A stretch of 64,000 bases of DNA from Paenibacillus foliorum (GTDB taxonomy: Bacteria > Bacillota > Bacilli > Paenibacillales > NBRC-103111): positions 1-64,000 of the forward strand of contig NZ_WHOD01000017.1 in the NCBI RefSeq assembly GCF_013141765.1, written 5' to 3'. Shown piece after piece: positions 16,761 to 25,913 of the stretch. Numbering within the stretch: position 1 is the stretch's first letter; each line of letters opens with the position of its first letter. The notes beneath the pieces were generated by a model. That model was given only the letters and a program-made list of their open reading frames with translations, made no database searches and was not told the DNA's origin. The position numbers and the translations under genes are program-made.

Positions 16761-17780
16761 ATGAAAAAACTATTTGCATTTTCCGCGGTTTGCGTATTAG
16801 CTGTGGGTACATTGATCGGATGTACCTCGAAATCTCCGATTGCACCCAAAAGTAATGAACCAGTAGGTTCTCAGGCTAGCGCTACAAAGGCAGATTATCC
16901 TAAAAAACCAATCACACTGATTGTTTCCTTTGCCGCAGGCGGTGGAACTGATTTGGGAGCACGTCTCTTGACTCCAATTTTAGAGAAAGAACTGGGAGTC
17001 CCCGTTGTTGTTGAGAATAAACCGGGTGGTGGAGGATGGATTGGTTACTCAGAATTGCTAAGTGCCAAACCGGACGGCTACACACTTGCTTATGTGAATA
17101 CGCCGGGTCTAATTACCGGTTATGTAAATCCGACTGCCAAGAGAAAAGAGAATCTGGACAGCTTTGATTTTATAGTCAACCATGTACTAGATGCAGGAGT
17201 AATTGCAGTTAAAGCCGATGATAAACGCTTCTCGAATGTGAAAGAATTGGTTGAATATGCAAAGAAAAATGAGCTTTCCGCAAGCAGCAACGGCGTAGGT
17301 TCCGGTAACCATTTTGCCTCACTGCAAATGAACAAACAATTGGGAACCAAACTAAGAGCCGTGCAATTTGGTGGAACATCGGAAGCGCTGACAAGTGTGC
17401 TTGGAGGCCATGTCGATATATTAATGGCTAAGGTTGGAGAAGTAGTAGAACCTATGAAAGAAGGACAGCTAAAGGTTCTGGCTGTGATGATGCCGAATCG
17501 TGTTCCTCAACTGCCTGATGTGCCTACATTAAATGAGGCTGTCGGTGTGAACATTGAAAATTATTCGATTCGGGGTATAGCAGGACCGAAAGGCATGGAT
17601 CCGCAAATTGTCGCAAAACTTCAAGAGGCATTTGAAAAGGCCATGAAGAACCCTGATCACGTTAAGAAAATGAGTGATATGGGACTTAATATTGATACAA
17701 CCAAAGGTGCTGACTTTAAGAAAATGCTGCAGAAGGAAGAAACAGGAGTAAATGAACTGAAGAGTTTGTTGGGTTGGTAA
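16761..17780 (+). CDS. TctC/Bug-type substrate-binding lipoprotein
   Basis: A 339-residue extracytoplasmic binding protein of the tripartite tricarboxylate transporter family. The signal peptide ends in a lipobox (TLIGC), so it is membrane-anchored by lipid. The mature part begins with a Ser/Ala-rich linker and then YPKKPITLIVSFAAGGGTD, the hallmark first strand and ligand loop of Bug proteins, and later VVENKPGGGGWIG. The ATG at 16761, with AAGGGG in front, gives a proper signal peptide; an in-frame TTG at 16731 does not. The Bug family binds carboxylates and related small molecules. TctB and TctA follow immediately. Confidence 0.93.
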   Translation: MKKLFAFSAVCVLAVGTLIGCTSKSPIAPKSNEPVGSQASATKADYPKKPITLIVSFAAGGGTDLGARLLTPILEKELGVPVVVENKPGGGGWIGYSELLSAKPDGYTLAYVNTPGLITGYVNPTAKRKENLDSFDFIVNHVLDAGVIAVKADDKRFSNVKELVEYAKKNELSASSNGVGSGNHFASLQMNKQLGTKLRAVQFGGTSEALTSVLGGHVDILMAKVGEVVEPMKEGQLKVLAVMMPNRVPQLPDVPTLNEAVGVNIENYSIRGIAGPKGMDPQIVAKLQEAFEKAMKNPDHVKKMSDMGLNIDTTKGADFKKMLQKEETGVNELKSLLGW

Positions 17781-17822
17781 ACTTCGGAGCGTAATTATAA
17801 CTCATCAAAGGAAGTGCATCAT

Positions 17823-18272
17823 TTGAAAAATTTAGGCGTTTGCATGGCTGTTTTCTTTCTACTTTTTAGCGGAATAATGTTTTATGAATCTTTATCGATG
17901 GATTATTACAGCGAGTACGGCCCGGGTCCCGGGCTACTGCCGTTGTGGGTGAGCGGACTCATTTTCGTTTTGTCCCTCATTTATCTTGTGATTGCAATCA
18001 AAAAAGACATTATTCTTTTTTCTCAGATTCTACCTAAAGGCGAGGGACTCATTAATGTTTTGGTATGTGTAGGATCGTTAATTCTTTTCATGATAATAGT
18101 GCCTTTTGCAGGATTTTTAATTGGTAGTACGATAACCTTATTTCTCCTGTTTATGCGAGGTTATAAATGGTATTGGAGTTTAGGACTCTCCGCATCGATA
18201 GCTTCCATCGTATTTTGGGTTTTCGGTATTATTTTACAGGTACCGTTACCTGTAAATGACTTAGGCTGGTAA
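17823..18272 (+). CDS. TctB-type small membrane subunit
   Basis: A 149-residue membrane protein with four hydrophobic segments (about 7-25, 41-62, 78-100 and 108-145), the layout of the small TctB subunit of tripartite tricarboxylate transporters. The conserved GPGPGLLPLW early loop is present. I prefer the TTG at 17823: AAAGGAA lies 8 bases before it, whereas the GTG at 17814 touches that site. Located between the binding protein and the large permease, as is usual. TctB works only with TctA. Confidence 0.88.
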   Translation: MKNLGVCMAVFFLLFSGIMFYESLSMDYYSEYGPGPGLLPLWVSGLIFVLSLIYLVIAIKKDIILFSQILPKGEGLINVLVCVGSLILFMIIVPFAGFLIGSTITLFLLFMRGYKWYWSLGLSASIASIVFWVFGIILQVPLPVNDLGW

Positions 18273-18285
18273 GGAGGAGAATATA

Positions 18286-19794
18286 ATGGAATCATTAGGT
18301 TACTTAATGCAGGGGTTCGAGACAGCGCTTACTTGGCAAAACTTGCTGTATTGTCTTGTGGGGGTCTCATTCGGCATGTTCATTGGCGTCCTTCCAGGAT
18401 TGGGTCCTACAGCTGGAACGGCACTACTTTTACCATTGACATTTGCTCTTGAGCCCGTTTCCGCGATTATCATGTTGTCTGGAATTTATTATGGATCCAT
18501 GTATGGCGGGACGATCACATCGGTATTGATCAACACCCCAGGGGAGGCCGCCTCGTTAATTACCTGTCTTGATGGTCACCCCTTAGCCAAGCAGGGTCGA
18601 GCGGGGGCAGCTCTCGGTATCGCGGGCATCGGTTCTTTCATCGGCGGGATTGTTTCCATCGTAGGTTTAGTATTAATCGGACCATTTCTAGCGAAGCAGG
18701 CTCTTAAATTTGGGCCTCCTGAGTTTTTTGCTTTGGTGATTTTGGGACTCTCCTTGCTTATTGGATTAATGGGGAAATCTTTACTGAAGGGCGTCATTGG
18801 AGCCCTTTTCGGATTATCTTTAGCGTTTATTGGCCTGGATCAAAGCTCTGGCATCATTCGATTTGCTTTCGGACAAACGGAATTGATGAAGGGTATTGAT
18901 TTTATATCGATTGCAATGGGAATGTTTGGGCTTTCTGAACTATTTCTGAATGCCGAGGAAAGCTTAAAAGGGAAAGCCGCAGCGCCTCCTAAGGTGAAAG
19001 GACTTTTTCCTAGAAAGGAGGAGTGGGGCCCTTCCATGAAGGCTATTGGCAGGGGAAGCATTTTGGGCTTCATTATCGGATTAATTCCGGGAACCAACTC
19101 AGTCATTCCTACGATTCTTAGCTATTCCATGGAGAAGAAGTTATCCAAAAATCCGTCACGGTTTGGAAAAGGTGCCTTAGAAGGGGTTGCCGGTCCTGAG
19201 ACAGCCAACAATTCCTATTGTGGTGGCGCATTAATTCCATTGTTTACGTTGGGGATTCCAAGTTCTCCTACCGTTGCGGTGTTATTAGGGGCTTTTATCA
19301 TGCATGGCTTGACTCCGGGACCTACGTTATTTCAGAAAAACCCAGACTTAGTGTGGGGGATTATCGCCAGCATGTTTATCGGCAACGCAATTCTGTTAAT
19401 TATGAACCTGCCTATGGCCAATTTGTGGGCAAAAATTACGATGGTTCCCTTTAAGCTTCTCTTCCCGATTATTATCATCATCACGATTGTGGGAACTTAC
19501 AGTCTGAATAATAGCATGTTTGATGTAGGAGCAATGCTGGTGTTTGGAGTCATAGGCTATTTATTTAAAAAAGCGGAGATTCCATTAGCTCCAATTATTT
19601 TGACTTATGTATTGGGTGTTCTTTTAGAGAAAACTTTACTACAGTCTTTAACTATTTTTAAAGGCGATTTTTTCGGGTTCTTCACGAGACCGATTTCCGG
19701 CACAATATTATCAATCGCCATCATTTCCATGCTCTTTAGCATTGTGGCTTCGATAAAAAATAAACGTGTCATTACCGAAGATGTTGAGATGTAA
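18286..19794 (+). CDS. TctA-type large permease subunit
   Basis: A 502-residue polytopic membrane protein, the transport core of the tripartite tricarboxylate system, driven by an ion gradient. Diagnostic motifs are GVLPGLGPTAGTALLLPL in the first repeat and IGLIPGTNSVIPT in the second, the two pseudo-symmetric loops of TctA, plus YYGSMYGGTITSVLINTPGE. AAGGAGGAG stands 7 bases before the ATG. It follows tctB by 13 bases. With TctC and TctB it should import a di- or tricarboxylate processed by the flanking RraA- and Ldh2-type enzymes. Confidence 0.95.
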   Translation: MESLGYLMQGFETALTWQNLLYCLVGVSFGMFIGVLPGLGPTAGTALLLPLTFALEPVSAIIMLSGIYYGSMYGGTITSVLINTPGEAASLITCLDGHPLAKQGRAGAALGIAGIGSFIGGIVSIVGLVLIGPFLAKQALKFGPPEFFALVILGLSLLIGLMGKSLLKGVIGALFGLSLAFIGLDQSSGIIRFAFGQTELMKGIDFISIAMGMFGLSELFLNAEESLKGKAAAPPKVKGLFPRKEEWGPSMKAIGRGSILGFIIGLIPGTNSVIPTILSYSMEKKLSKNPSRFGKGALEGVAGPETANNSYCGGALIPLFTLGIPSSPTVAVLLGAFIMHGLTPGPTLFQKNPDLVWGIIASMFIGNAILLIMNLPMANLWAKITMVPFKLLFPIIIIITIVGTYSLNNSMFDVGAMLVFGVIGYLFKKAEIPLAPIILTYVLGVLLEKTLLQSLTIFKGDFFGFFTRPISGTILSIAIISMLFSIVASIKNKRVITEDVEM

Positions 19795-19837
19795 ATAATT
19801 CGTTAAAGCGCATAATGGGGAATAGGAGAATGGAACA

Positions 19838-20896
19838 ATGGCAGAGAACAGCCATAGAGTTGTAAAAACAGTTCTTGAACTATATGTGCATAATATTTTT
19901 CAAGAAGCCGGATTAGATAAGGAACAATCGGCAACGATTGCTAGGCACCTTGTGCTTGCGAACCTGCGTGGAGTGGATTCCCATGGGGTGAGCAGGGTCG
20001 ATATTTATACCAGCAGATTAGATAGCGGCATTGACGGAAAGAAGACAGAAGTGAAGGTAGAAAAAGAATCTCCCTCAAGTATGTTAATTGACGGTGGAAA
20101 CGGGTTAGGTATTGTATTGGCATCGAAAGGTATCGAGATAGCGGTTCAGAAGGCCCAAGAAACAGGGCTAGCCGTTGTAGGAATCAAAAACTCCGGTCAT
20201 TGCGGTATGCTGGCAGACTACACACAATATGCGGCCCAGAATAATTGTATTACCATCGCTACCACGAACGCACCTTCTAATATGGCTCCTTGGGGTGGCA
20301 AGAAGGGATTCTTTGGTACTAACCCGTTCTCTTACGGCGTACCTGCGGGAGAAGAGCAGGATATTATTTTTGATATGGCGACCAGTGTTGTTGCAAGAGG
20401 GAAAATTACGTTGGCACACAAAAATAATCAACAAATCCCACTTGGTTGGGCCATATCCAAAGAGGGAAAGCCTACAACGGATCCGGGTGAGGCATTGGAT
20501 GGCGGGTTAGTGCTTCCTGTAGGGGGACCCAAGGGATACGGTCTTGCATTTTTGGTTGATATTTTATCAGGGCTTCTTACTGGAGCGGCATTTGGTCCTT
20601 ATATCGGCAGTTTATATAAAGATTTGGATCGAAATCAAAATGTAGGCCAATTCTTTTTGGCTATGCGCGCCGACTTGTTCGAACCGTTGGTTGAATTTAC
20701 AACACGCATCGATCAAATGATTAGGGAAATACGTCAAATTCCTTTGGCCGACGGTTTTGATAGAATTTATTTGCCCGGAGAAATTGAATATGAAAAGATG
20801 GCGGAGAGGGAACAAAACGGAATTCCTCTAAGTGTTAGGGTATTGGAAGAGCTTAAGGCTGTGGGGAATCGTTATGGTATAGTGAGTCCATTTTAA
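19838..20896 (+). CDS. Ldh2-family (malate/lactate/ureidoglycolate) dehydrogenase
   Basis: A 352-residue NAD(P)-dependent oxidoreductase of the non-Rossmann type II malate/L-lactate dehydrogenase family. Landmarks: GVDSHGVSR with the catalytic His, NSGHCGMLADY, TNAPSNMAPWGG, GTNPFSYGVP and IFDMATSVVARGKI. Members act on malate, L-lactate, sulfolactate, ureidoglycolate or 2,3-diketogulonate, and sequence alone does not say which. It is the last gene of the carboxylate operon; a terminator follows about 110 bases later. A second, diverged member of the same family lies at 29665-30657 in another transport operon. Confidence 0.9.
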   Translation: MAENSHRVVKTVLELYVHNIFQEAGLDKEQSATIARHLVLANLRGVDSHGVSRVDIYTSRLDSGIDGKKTEVKVEKESPSSMLIDGGNGLGIVLASKGIEIAVQKAQETGLAVVGIKNSGHCGMLADYTQYAAQNNCITIATTNAPSNMAPWGGKKGFFGTNPFSYGVPAGEEQDIIFDMATSVVARGKITLAHKNNQQIPLGWAISKEGKPTTDPGEALDGGLVLPVGGPKGYGLAFLVDILSGLLTGAAFGPYIGSLYKDLDRNQNVGQFFLAMRADLFEPLVEFTTRIDQMIREIRQIPLADGFDRIYLPGEIEYEKMAEREQNGIPLSVRVLEELKAVGNRYGIVSPF

Positions 20897-21004
20897 AGTG
20901 AAGGTATTCGAAAGAATGATCGCTTTTATTAACAAGAATCTTGGTTTAAGAAAGCTCTAGGAGCTTCAGATGGTCAGCCGGATTGGATGGAAATTAAAAA
21001 GGAG

Positions 21005-21037
21005 ATAGCCGATTGCTACATGCGATCGGTTATTTTT
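21005..21037 (+). terminator. Terminator of the carboxylate operon
   Basis: ATAGCCGAT and ATCGGTTAT pair, extended inwards by GC/GC, and are followed by TTTTTATG. Confidence 0.75.
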
Positions 21038-21068
21038 ATGTGTTCAGCAGGGGCGTTATCTTAGCAAC

Positions 21069-21107
21069 TTAATATAATCTTAAACTGGAGTTTACAATCG
21101 GTTGACA
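21069..21107 (+). promoter_or_regulatory. PhoP box before alkaline phosphatase
   Basis: Four hexamers TTAATA, TTAAAC, TTTACA and TTGACA begin at 21069, 21080, 21091 and 21102, spaced exactly 11 bases apart. This is the array bound by phosphorylated PhoP in Bacillus (consensus TTWACA-like repeats with about 5-base gaps). The last repeat doubles as a -35 box, with TATTAG 17 bases later as a possible -10. Confidence 0.8.
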
Positions 21108-21174
21108 ATCAGGCAGCCAATTTATATTAGGATATTAGTTGAACATACATTAATTTATCTGGGGGGATTTTGTT

Positions 21175-22929
21175 TTGAACAAACTTACTAAAGGATTACT
21201 TGCTACCAGCTTGCTTCTATCTATAATGCCTATTCAATTATCCAGTGCTGCGGAAGAAGTTAAGAATACAGACTCAGCAAAACCAGCGACAACTGCAACA
21301 CCAGCAGCACCAGCAACAGCATCCAAAAACCTGATTGTATTAATCGGAGACGGCATGGGTCCTGCACAGGTTACGGCGGCTCGCTACTATTCCAAAGCTG
21401 CACTTGGTAAAGATAAGTTAAATTTGGATGGCTATTATGTCGGCCAAGCCACTACATATGCAGACCCAGGCGAAGATGGCGGAGTATTCGTTTCCGGTGC
21501 GGTAACGGATTCGGCTTCTGCAGGAACTGCTTTTGCAACAGGTAACAAAACATACAATGCAGGTATCAGTATTTCGAATGAAGATGTGTCCAAGCCGTTT
21601 GCATCAATTATTGAAGCAGCTGAAGTGAAAGGCAAAGCAACAGGTCTTGTAACTACAGCTAGAATTACGCATGCTACTCCGGCTGTATATGCTTCCCATG
21701 TACGCTCCCGTGATAACGAAAATGCCATCGCATCTCAATATTTGGACAGTGGCGTTGACGTACTTTTTGGTGGCGGTAAAGATTTCTTTGTAGGTAAAGA
21801 AGAGAAGGGTAAACGTGCAGATAAAGGAATTATTGGCGATTTTGAAGCAAAAGGCTATAAAGTCGTTGAAAATACAGACAGCTTAAAATCTTTGACTGCT
21901 AAGAATGAAAAAGCTCTTGGATTGTTCGGTAGATCCCATGTAGCTTATACGCCTGACCGTGACAATACGATCCCAAGTCTGGGTGCCATGACGGAGAAGG
22001 CTATTGAAATTCTATCTGCTCAAAAAAATGGTTTTGTAATGATGATCGAGGGCGGACGTATTGACCATGCTTCCCATGCAAATGACTTCCCTACTGCAGT
22101 ACAAGAAGCTTTGGATTTTGATGCAGCCGTGAAGGTTGCTATGGATTTTGCTAAGAAGGATGGCAACACATCCGTTGTTATAACAGCTGACCATGAAACA
22201 GGCGGGTTATCCTTGTCCCGTGATAACATCTACGAGCTGAACATTGATTTGTGGGGTAAGCAAAAGAAATCCTCCGAGTTTATCAACGCGGCTCTAGCTA
22301 AAGCCAAAACCGTTGAAGAAGTTCGCGCTATCGTTTCTGAAAATACTTGGATCACTGATTTAAGCGATGAAGAAGCTGAGTTTATTATTAAAGGTGATGG
22401 TTCCTCTTATAAGCAAGAGGGAGCATACAATGCAGTAGTGTCCAAACGATTGTTAGTTGGTTGGGCTGGTCATGGTCACTCCGCGGTTGATGTTGGCGTA
22501 TGGGCTTACGGTCCGATTGCTGATATGGTAAAAGGCAACATCGATAACACACAAATCGCATTCGCAGGGGCTAAAGTTGTTGGTCTTGATCTGGCAGGCG
22601 CATCCGCTGAAATGCAAGCCAAATACTTGTATCCTAAGTTTAAAATTACTCGCGAAGGCGCTGTTCTTTATCCGGTAAAAGCTTTGGCTGCCAAATTGGG
22701 AGCAACAGTAGCTTGGGACGAAGCTTCCCGCAGTGTAAAAGTTACTAAGGACGCACAAACCTTGATCGTTAACGTAGAGAACAACAGTGTGACGCTTAAC
22801 GGCAAAGAATCCTCACTTGCAGCTAACTTGGATAATGGAACGCTTTACTTGTCGCTCGATGCATTCAACCAACTGACAGGCACGAGCATGAAATGGGATG
22901 CTTTATCCGAACGTTTGATTTTAAAATAA
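21175..22929 (+). CDS. Secreted alkaline phosphatase with C-terminal stalk domain
   Basis: A 584-residue exported alkaline phosphatase that releases phosphate from monoesters. A signal peptide (residues 1-25, ending LSSAA) and an Ala/Thr/Pro-rich linker precede the PhoA domain (about 50-485). This shows the first metal site LIGDGMGPAQV, the nucleophile Ser113 in TDSASAGTAFATG, EGGRIDHASHANDF and ITADHETGG, with the Asp/His ligands of the two-zinc centre. Residues about 487-584 form a copper-amine-oxidase-N-like 'stalk' domain (YPVKALAAKLGATVAW), common on Paenibacillus surface proteins and possibly for wall attachment. The start is a TTG after GGGGGG. A four-repeat PhoP box lies upstream, so induction by phosphate starvation is likely. 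Confidence 0.95.
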   Translation: MNKLTKGLLATSLLLSIMPIQLSSAAEEVKNTDSAKPATTATPAAPATASKNLIVLIGDGMGPAQVTAARYYSKAALGKDKLNLDGYYVGQATTYADPGEDGGVFVSGAVTDSASAGTAFATGNKTYNAGISISNEDVSKPFASIIEAAEVKGKATGLVTTARITHATPAVYASHVRSRDNENAIASQYLDSGVDVLFGGGKDFFVGKEEKGKRADKGIIGDFEAKGYKVVENTDSLKSLTAKNEKALGLFGRSHVAYTPDRDNTIPSLGAMTEKAIEILSAQKNGFVMMIEGGRIDHASHANDFPTAVQEALDFDAAVKVAMDFAKKDGNTSVVITADHETGGLSLSRDNIYELNIDLWGKQKKSSEFINAALAKAKTVEEVRAIVSENTWITDLSDEEAEFIIKGDGSSYKQEGAYNAVVSKRLLVGWAGHGHSAVDVGVWAYGPIADMVKGNIDNTQIAFAGAKVVGLDLAGASAEMQAKYLYPKFKITREGAVLYPVKALAAKLGATVAWDEASRSVKVTKDAQTLIVNVENNSVTLNGKESSLAANLDNGTLYLSLDAFNQLTGTSMKWDALSERLILK

Positions 22930-22953
22930 GTCGATAGCGGCTAATTAAACCCG

Positions 22954-22988
22954 AAACAGGAGAACTAATAGAGTTCTCCTGTTTTACT
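22954..22988 (+). terminator. Terminator after alkaline phosphatase
   Basis: A perfect 13-bp stem (AAACAGGAGAACT, loop AATAG) ends in TTTT. It overlaps the leader of the ABC gene that starts at 23004, so some read-through could still link the genes. Confidence 0.85.
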
Positions 22989-23003
22989 CTTGAGGTGAGC
23001 TGA

Positions 23004-23711
23004 ATGATCATAATGGACCGTGTTATCAAAACCTTTTTGTTGAATGGCAAGAGCTTGCCGATACTTGATGTGCCGCATTGGGAAATAGAGCAGGGGCAAA
23101 GAGTTGCCATTATTGGACCAAGCGGAAGTGGCAAAAGCACGCTGCTGCATTTGTTAAGCGGCATTCTTAAACCGGATAGTGGCAGCATAAGCGTTGATCA
23201 TAAGCTTTTGCATGAATTGTCTGAAGCGGCTCGCGATCAATACAGAGCTGAGAAAATTGGGTACATCTTTCAGGACTTTCATCTGATCCCTTCTTTAAGC
23301 GCTGAGCAAAATATTGAGCTTGTACTTCCAACGCATATCCCTAAAGCAGACCGAAAAAGAAGGGTTCATGAATGGTTAGAGAAAGTAGCCATGCTGGATA
23401 GAAAGGATCATCGACCGGCCCAATTATCCCGAGGCCAACAGCAGCGTATAGCTATCGTAAGGGCGTTGATCAACAAGCCGTCTCTCATTCTAGCCGATGA
23501 GCCTACGGGAAGCCTCGATTTTGAAACAGCTAGCCAGATTATGTCTCTACTAATAGATTTATGTGATGCAGAAGGAAGCACTTTGGTCGCTGTCACTCAT
23601 GATTTGCATTTATCTGAGCTTTTTCAAAAGACTATTCACATTAATGAAATCAATTCGCTTGTAAAGCGTGATATATCGAAGAACATAACCAATGAAATAA
23701 AGGCAGGCTAG
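23004..23711 (+). CDS. ABC transporter ATP-binding protein (MacB/LolD type)
   Basis: A 235-residue ATPase that pairs with the FtsX-type permease encoded 2 bases later. Walker A is [11 protein letters not shown], the Q-loop lies in [14 protein letters not shown], the signature is [15 protein letters not shown] (Arg in place of the usual second Gly) and Walker B is [14 protein letters not shown]. The insert after the Q-loop is typical of the MacB/LolD class that works mechanically rather than as an importer. GAGGTGA precedes the ATG. With the permease and lipoprotein it forms a three-gene unit directly after the Pho-type phosphatase, possibly reached by read-through. Confidence 0.92.
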   Translation: MIIMDRVIKTFLLNGKSLPILDVPHWEIEQGQRVAIIGPSGSGKSTLLHLLSGILKPDSGSISVDHKLLHELSEAARDQYRAEKIGYIFQDFHLIPSLSAEQNIELVLPTHIPKADRKRRVHEWLEKVAMLDRKDHRPAQLSRGQQQRIAIVRALINKPSLILADEPTGSLDFETASQIMSLLIDLCDAEGSTLVAVTHDLHLSELFQKTIHINEINSLVKRDISKNITNEIKAG

Positions 23712-23713
23712 CC

Positions 23714-24928
23714 ATGTTGAATCTTATATGGAGAAACATTTTATATCGCAAGACGTTGTCTCTTTTGACCATCATTTCGGTGTCGCTGACGGTTGCGCTC
23801 GTAGTTGTTCTTATGCTTGCCAAAGCGGGAATTGAAGAGGGTGCCACGAAGGGATATGGTCCTTTTGAATTGATTGTCGGAGCGGCCGGGAGTGAATCTC
23901 AGCTGGTCTTAAACTCGCTGTATCATGTGGGCACACCAACAGGAAATATCCCTCATCCTGTTCTAGAAAAGCTGCAGAGTAATAAAGAGGTGGACAAAGC
24001 TTTTGCTATGACTACCGGAGATAATTATAACGGCTACCCCATTGTCGGCATCGAGCCCGCCTATTTTCCAGTAAGATACGGTGAACGAAGTCTGGCCAAA
24101 GGAAGGCTGTACAATCAGCTCGGAGAGGTTGTTATAGGCTCGCATGTTGCGAAGATGGCAGGCTTGAAAATAGGAGATACCTTCAAAGGCGGACACGGAC
24201 TCGTTGAACATCATGAAGCTGAAGAAATGGAGCATACGGATCATGAGGCAGAGGAAGAAGAAGCGCACAGTCAATTTATATATACGGTAGTGGGTATCCT
24301 CCCCACTCTGAATAGTGCGGATGATCGGGCGCTGTTTACAACCCTCGACTATGCTTGGAATGTTCATCACAATGAGAAAGCAGAGCAGAAGGAAATAACA
24401 GCCATTTTAGTCAAGCCGAAGTCTTTGGGTGGTACTCAAGCTATTAAGCTGGAATATGACAAGCTGAATAATACCCAAGCGGTTTATACAAGTAAAGTAG
24501 TTGCGGATGTTGTAAATATGGTTGACAGAGGGACTGAATTAATTACAGTCGTGACCGTGTTATGTATTTTGCTCGCGACCATTTCTATTGCGCTGTCCTT
24601 GGTTGCGGCTATTCATGAGAAACAGAAGGATGTTGGCTTATTAAGATTGATCGGCAAATCGGCAGCTTTTATATGGATTACGTTAATTGGCGAAGGACTG
24701 CTTATCACAAGCATCGGTCTGGTATTAGGTGTTCTTATTGGACACTTGGGATGCTACCTGGGCAGTAATATGATGTTTGAGTTCTCCGGTATTCATATTA
24801 ATGCGTTTGCTATCGAAACCACCGAGCTTTATTTAGTAGTAGGAACAATTGTGCTAGGCATTCTAGCATCCGTAGGTCCGGCTTATCGTGTGTACAAGGT
24901 CGAAACTCTTCAATTATTTAGAAGCTAA
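23714..24928 (+). CDS. FtsX/MacB-type ABC permease with acidic His-rich loop
   Basis: A 404-residue membrane protein with one N-terminal membrane helix, a large extracytoplasmic region (about 40-270) and three C-terminal helices, the FtsX/MacB layout. A conserved block near the start of the outer region reads FELIVGAAGSESQLVLNSLY. At residues about 158-186 an insert (HGLVEHHEAEEMEHTDH, then Glu-rich) holds six His among many Glu, a likely metal-binding loop. This kind of permease with an ATPase and an OB-like lipoprotein recalls Zrg-type zinc-linked clusters of other bacteria. The link is from memory and only suggestive. A role in zinc or another metal would fit the neighbouring metal-dependent phosphatase. 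Confidence 0.85.
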   Translation: MLNLIWRNILYRKTLSLLTIISVSLTVALVVVLMLAKAGIEEGATKGYGPFELIVGAAGSESQLVLNSLYHVGTPTGNIPHPVLEKLQSNKEVDKAFAMTTGDNYNGYPIVGIEPAYFPVRYGERSLAKGRLYNQLGEVVIGSHVAKMAGLKIGDTFKGGHGLVEHHEAEEMEHTDHEAEEEEAHSQFIYTVVGILPTLNSADDRALFTTLDYAWNVHHNEKAEQKEITAILVKPKSLGGTQAIKLEYDKLNNTQAVYTSKVVADVVNMVDRGTELITVVTVLCILLATISIALSLVAAIHEKQKDVGLLRLIGKSAAFIWITLIGEGLLITSIGLVLGVLIGHLGCYLGSNMMFEFSGIHINAFAIETTELYLVVGTIVLGILASVGPAYRVYKVETLQLFRS

Positions 24929-24944
24929 CCAGGAGGCGAACATC

Positions 24945-25820
24945 ATGAAGTGGATAAGTGTGATTGTAGGGCTTGCTGTTCTTATGTCTGCTTGTGGAAA
25001 TAAAGCTTCTGAGCAGGAAGCACATAGTTTCTCCGAAGCACTGCCGTTAGTTCAGCCGCAAAAAACGGCTTCTGCCAGCCCAACTATTTCCGAAGATAAG
25101 AAGCCTGCTGTCGAGAAACCGGAACTGAAGAAAGCTGAACCAGCTGCTTCGGCCGATGCTCCAGCGATGAACAACAATGTTGCATTAGCCTCGACTGTTC
25201 CACCTAAAGAACCGAAGAAGGCCGAAGAGCAGCAGCAAACTAAAGAGCAGGAACGAACCAAAGAACCGGAGCAAGCAAAGCAATCGGATCCGCCTGTGAA
25301 ACAAGCTGAACTGGCAGTTAAGCAGGCTATAGAGACTTCGGCAGTTGTAAAAAGCAGCGAACCTCTGAACGAAGCTGCACCTGAGGAAAAGAAAGTCACC
25401 GAGAAAGAGAAGCAAGAAGCAGCACCTGCGAAGAAGCAGGCTGCAAGCGCTAATCAATCCGAGATTAAGTGGGCGGAATTTTTTGATAACGACAAGCAGA
25501 CGACTCCCTCCAATAAGTTTTGGGATTTAAGCGGCAAACAAGTGGAAATCAAAGGCTATATGGGTGAAGTGCTGTCGATGGAGAAAAACTGGTTTCTGCT
25601 AATACCTCAGCCAGGAGCAGAGTGCCCTTTTGACAACGGGGATGAAACGTATTGGAACCAAATCATGATCGTGTACTTACCCAAAGGGGATAAGCTCCGC
25701 TTCACTACAGGTCCTTTAAAGATTACAGGCAGACTGGATGTCGGGATAAAAGTCGATGAGTCCGGTTATAAGACGATGTTCAGGCTGTATGACGCAAAAT
25801 TTGAAAAAATAAAAGAATAA
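24945..25820 (+). CDS. Lipoprotein with Lys/Glu/Pro/Ala linker and OB-like domain
   Basis: A 291-residue lipoprotein: signal peptide with lipobox (LMSAC, Cys17), then about 150 residues of low-complexity Lys, Glu, Pro, Ala and Gln sequence that should form a long flexible tether. The globular C-terminal domain is at about 180-290. This domain contains LSGKQVEIKGYMGEVL and WFLLIPQPGAECPF, similar in pattern to the DUF3299 OB-fold family, followed by WNQIMIVYLP. The ATG at 24945 has AGGAGG 7 bases upstream. Third gene of the ABC unit. The tether could carry the domain through the cell wall. DUF3299 proteins often neighbour zinc-related ABC genes (knowledge, not seen here), so a metal role is plausible. 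Confidence 0.78.
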   Translation: MKWISVIVGLAVLMSACGNKASEQEAHSFSEALPLVQPQKTASASPTISEDKKPAVEKPELKKAEPAASADAPAMNNNVALASTVPPKEPKKAEEQQQTKEQERTKEPEQAKQSDPPVKQAELAVKQAIETSAVVKSSEPLNEAAPEEKKVTEKEKQEAAPAKKQAASANQSEIKWAEFFDNDKQTTPSNKFWDLSGKQVEIKGYMGEVLSMEKNWFLLIPQPGAECPFDNGDETYWNQIMIVYLPKGDKLRFTTGPLKITGRLDVGIKVDESGYKTMFRLYDAKFEKIKE

Positions 25821-25913
25821 ATTGAACCAAGTACTAACTTGCTTTCAACGGTGGAATCCTAAATAATGGTTAACAAAGGATAACATCTTACGAAGTAGGG
25901 CGGGATGAAGAGT

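Noticed and set aside
25052-25457. Minus-strand frames rich in Ser, Cys, Leu and Phe
   Set aside because: They are mirror images of the Lys/Glu/Pro/Ala linker of the lipoprotein.
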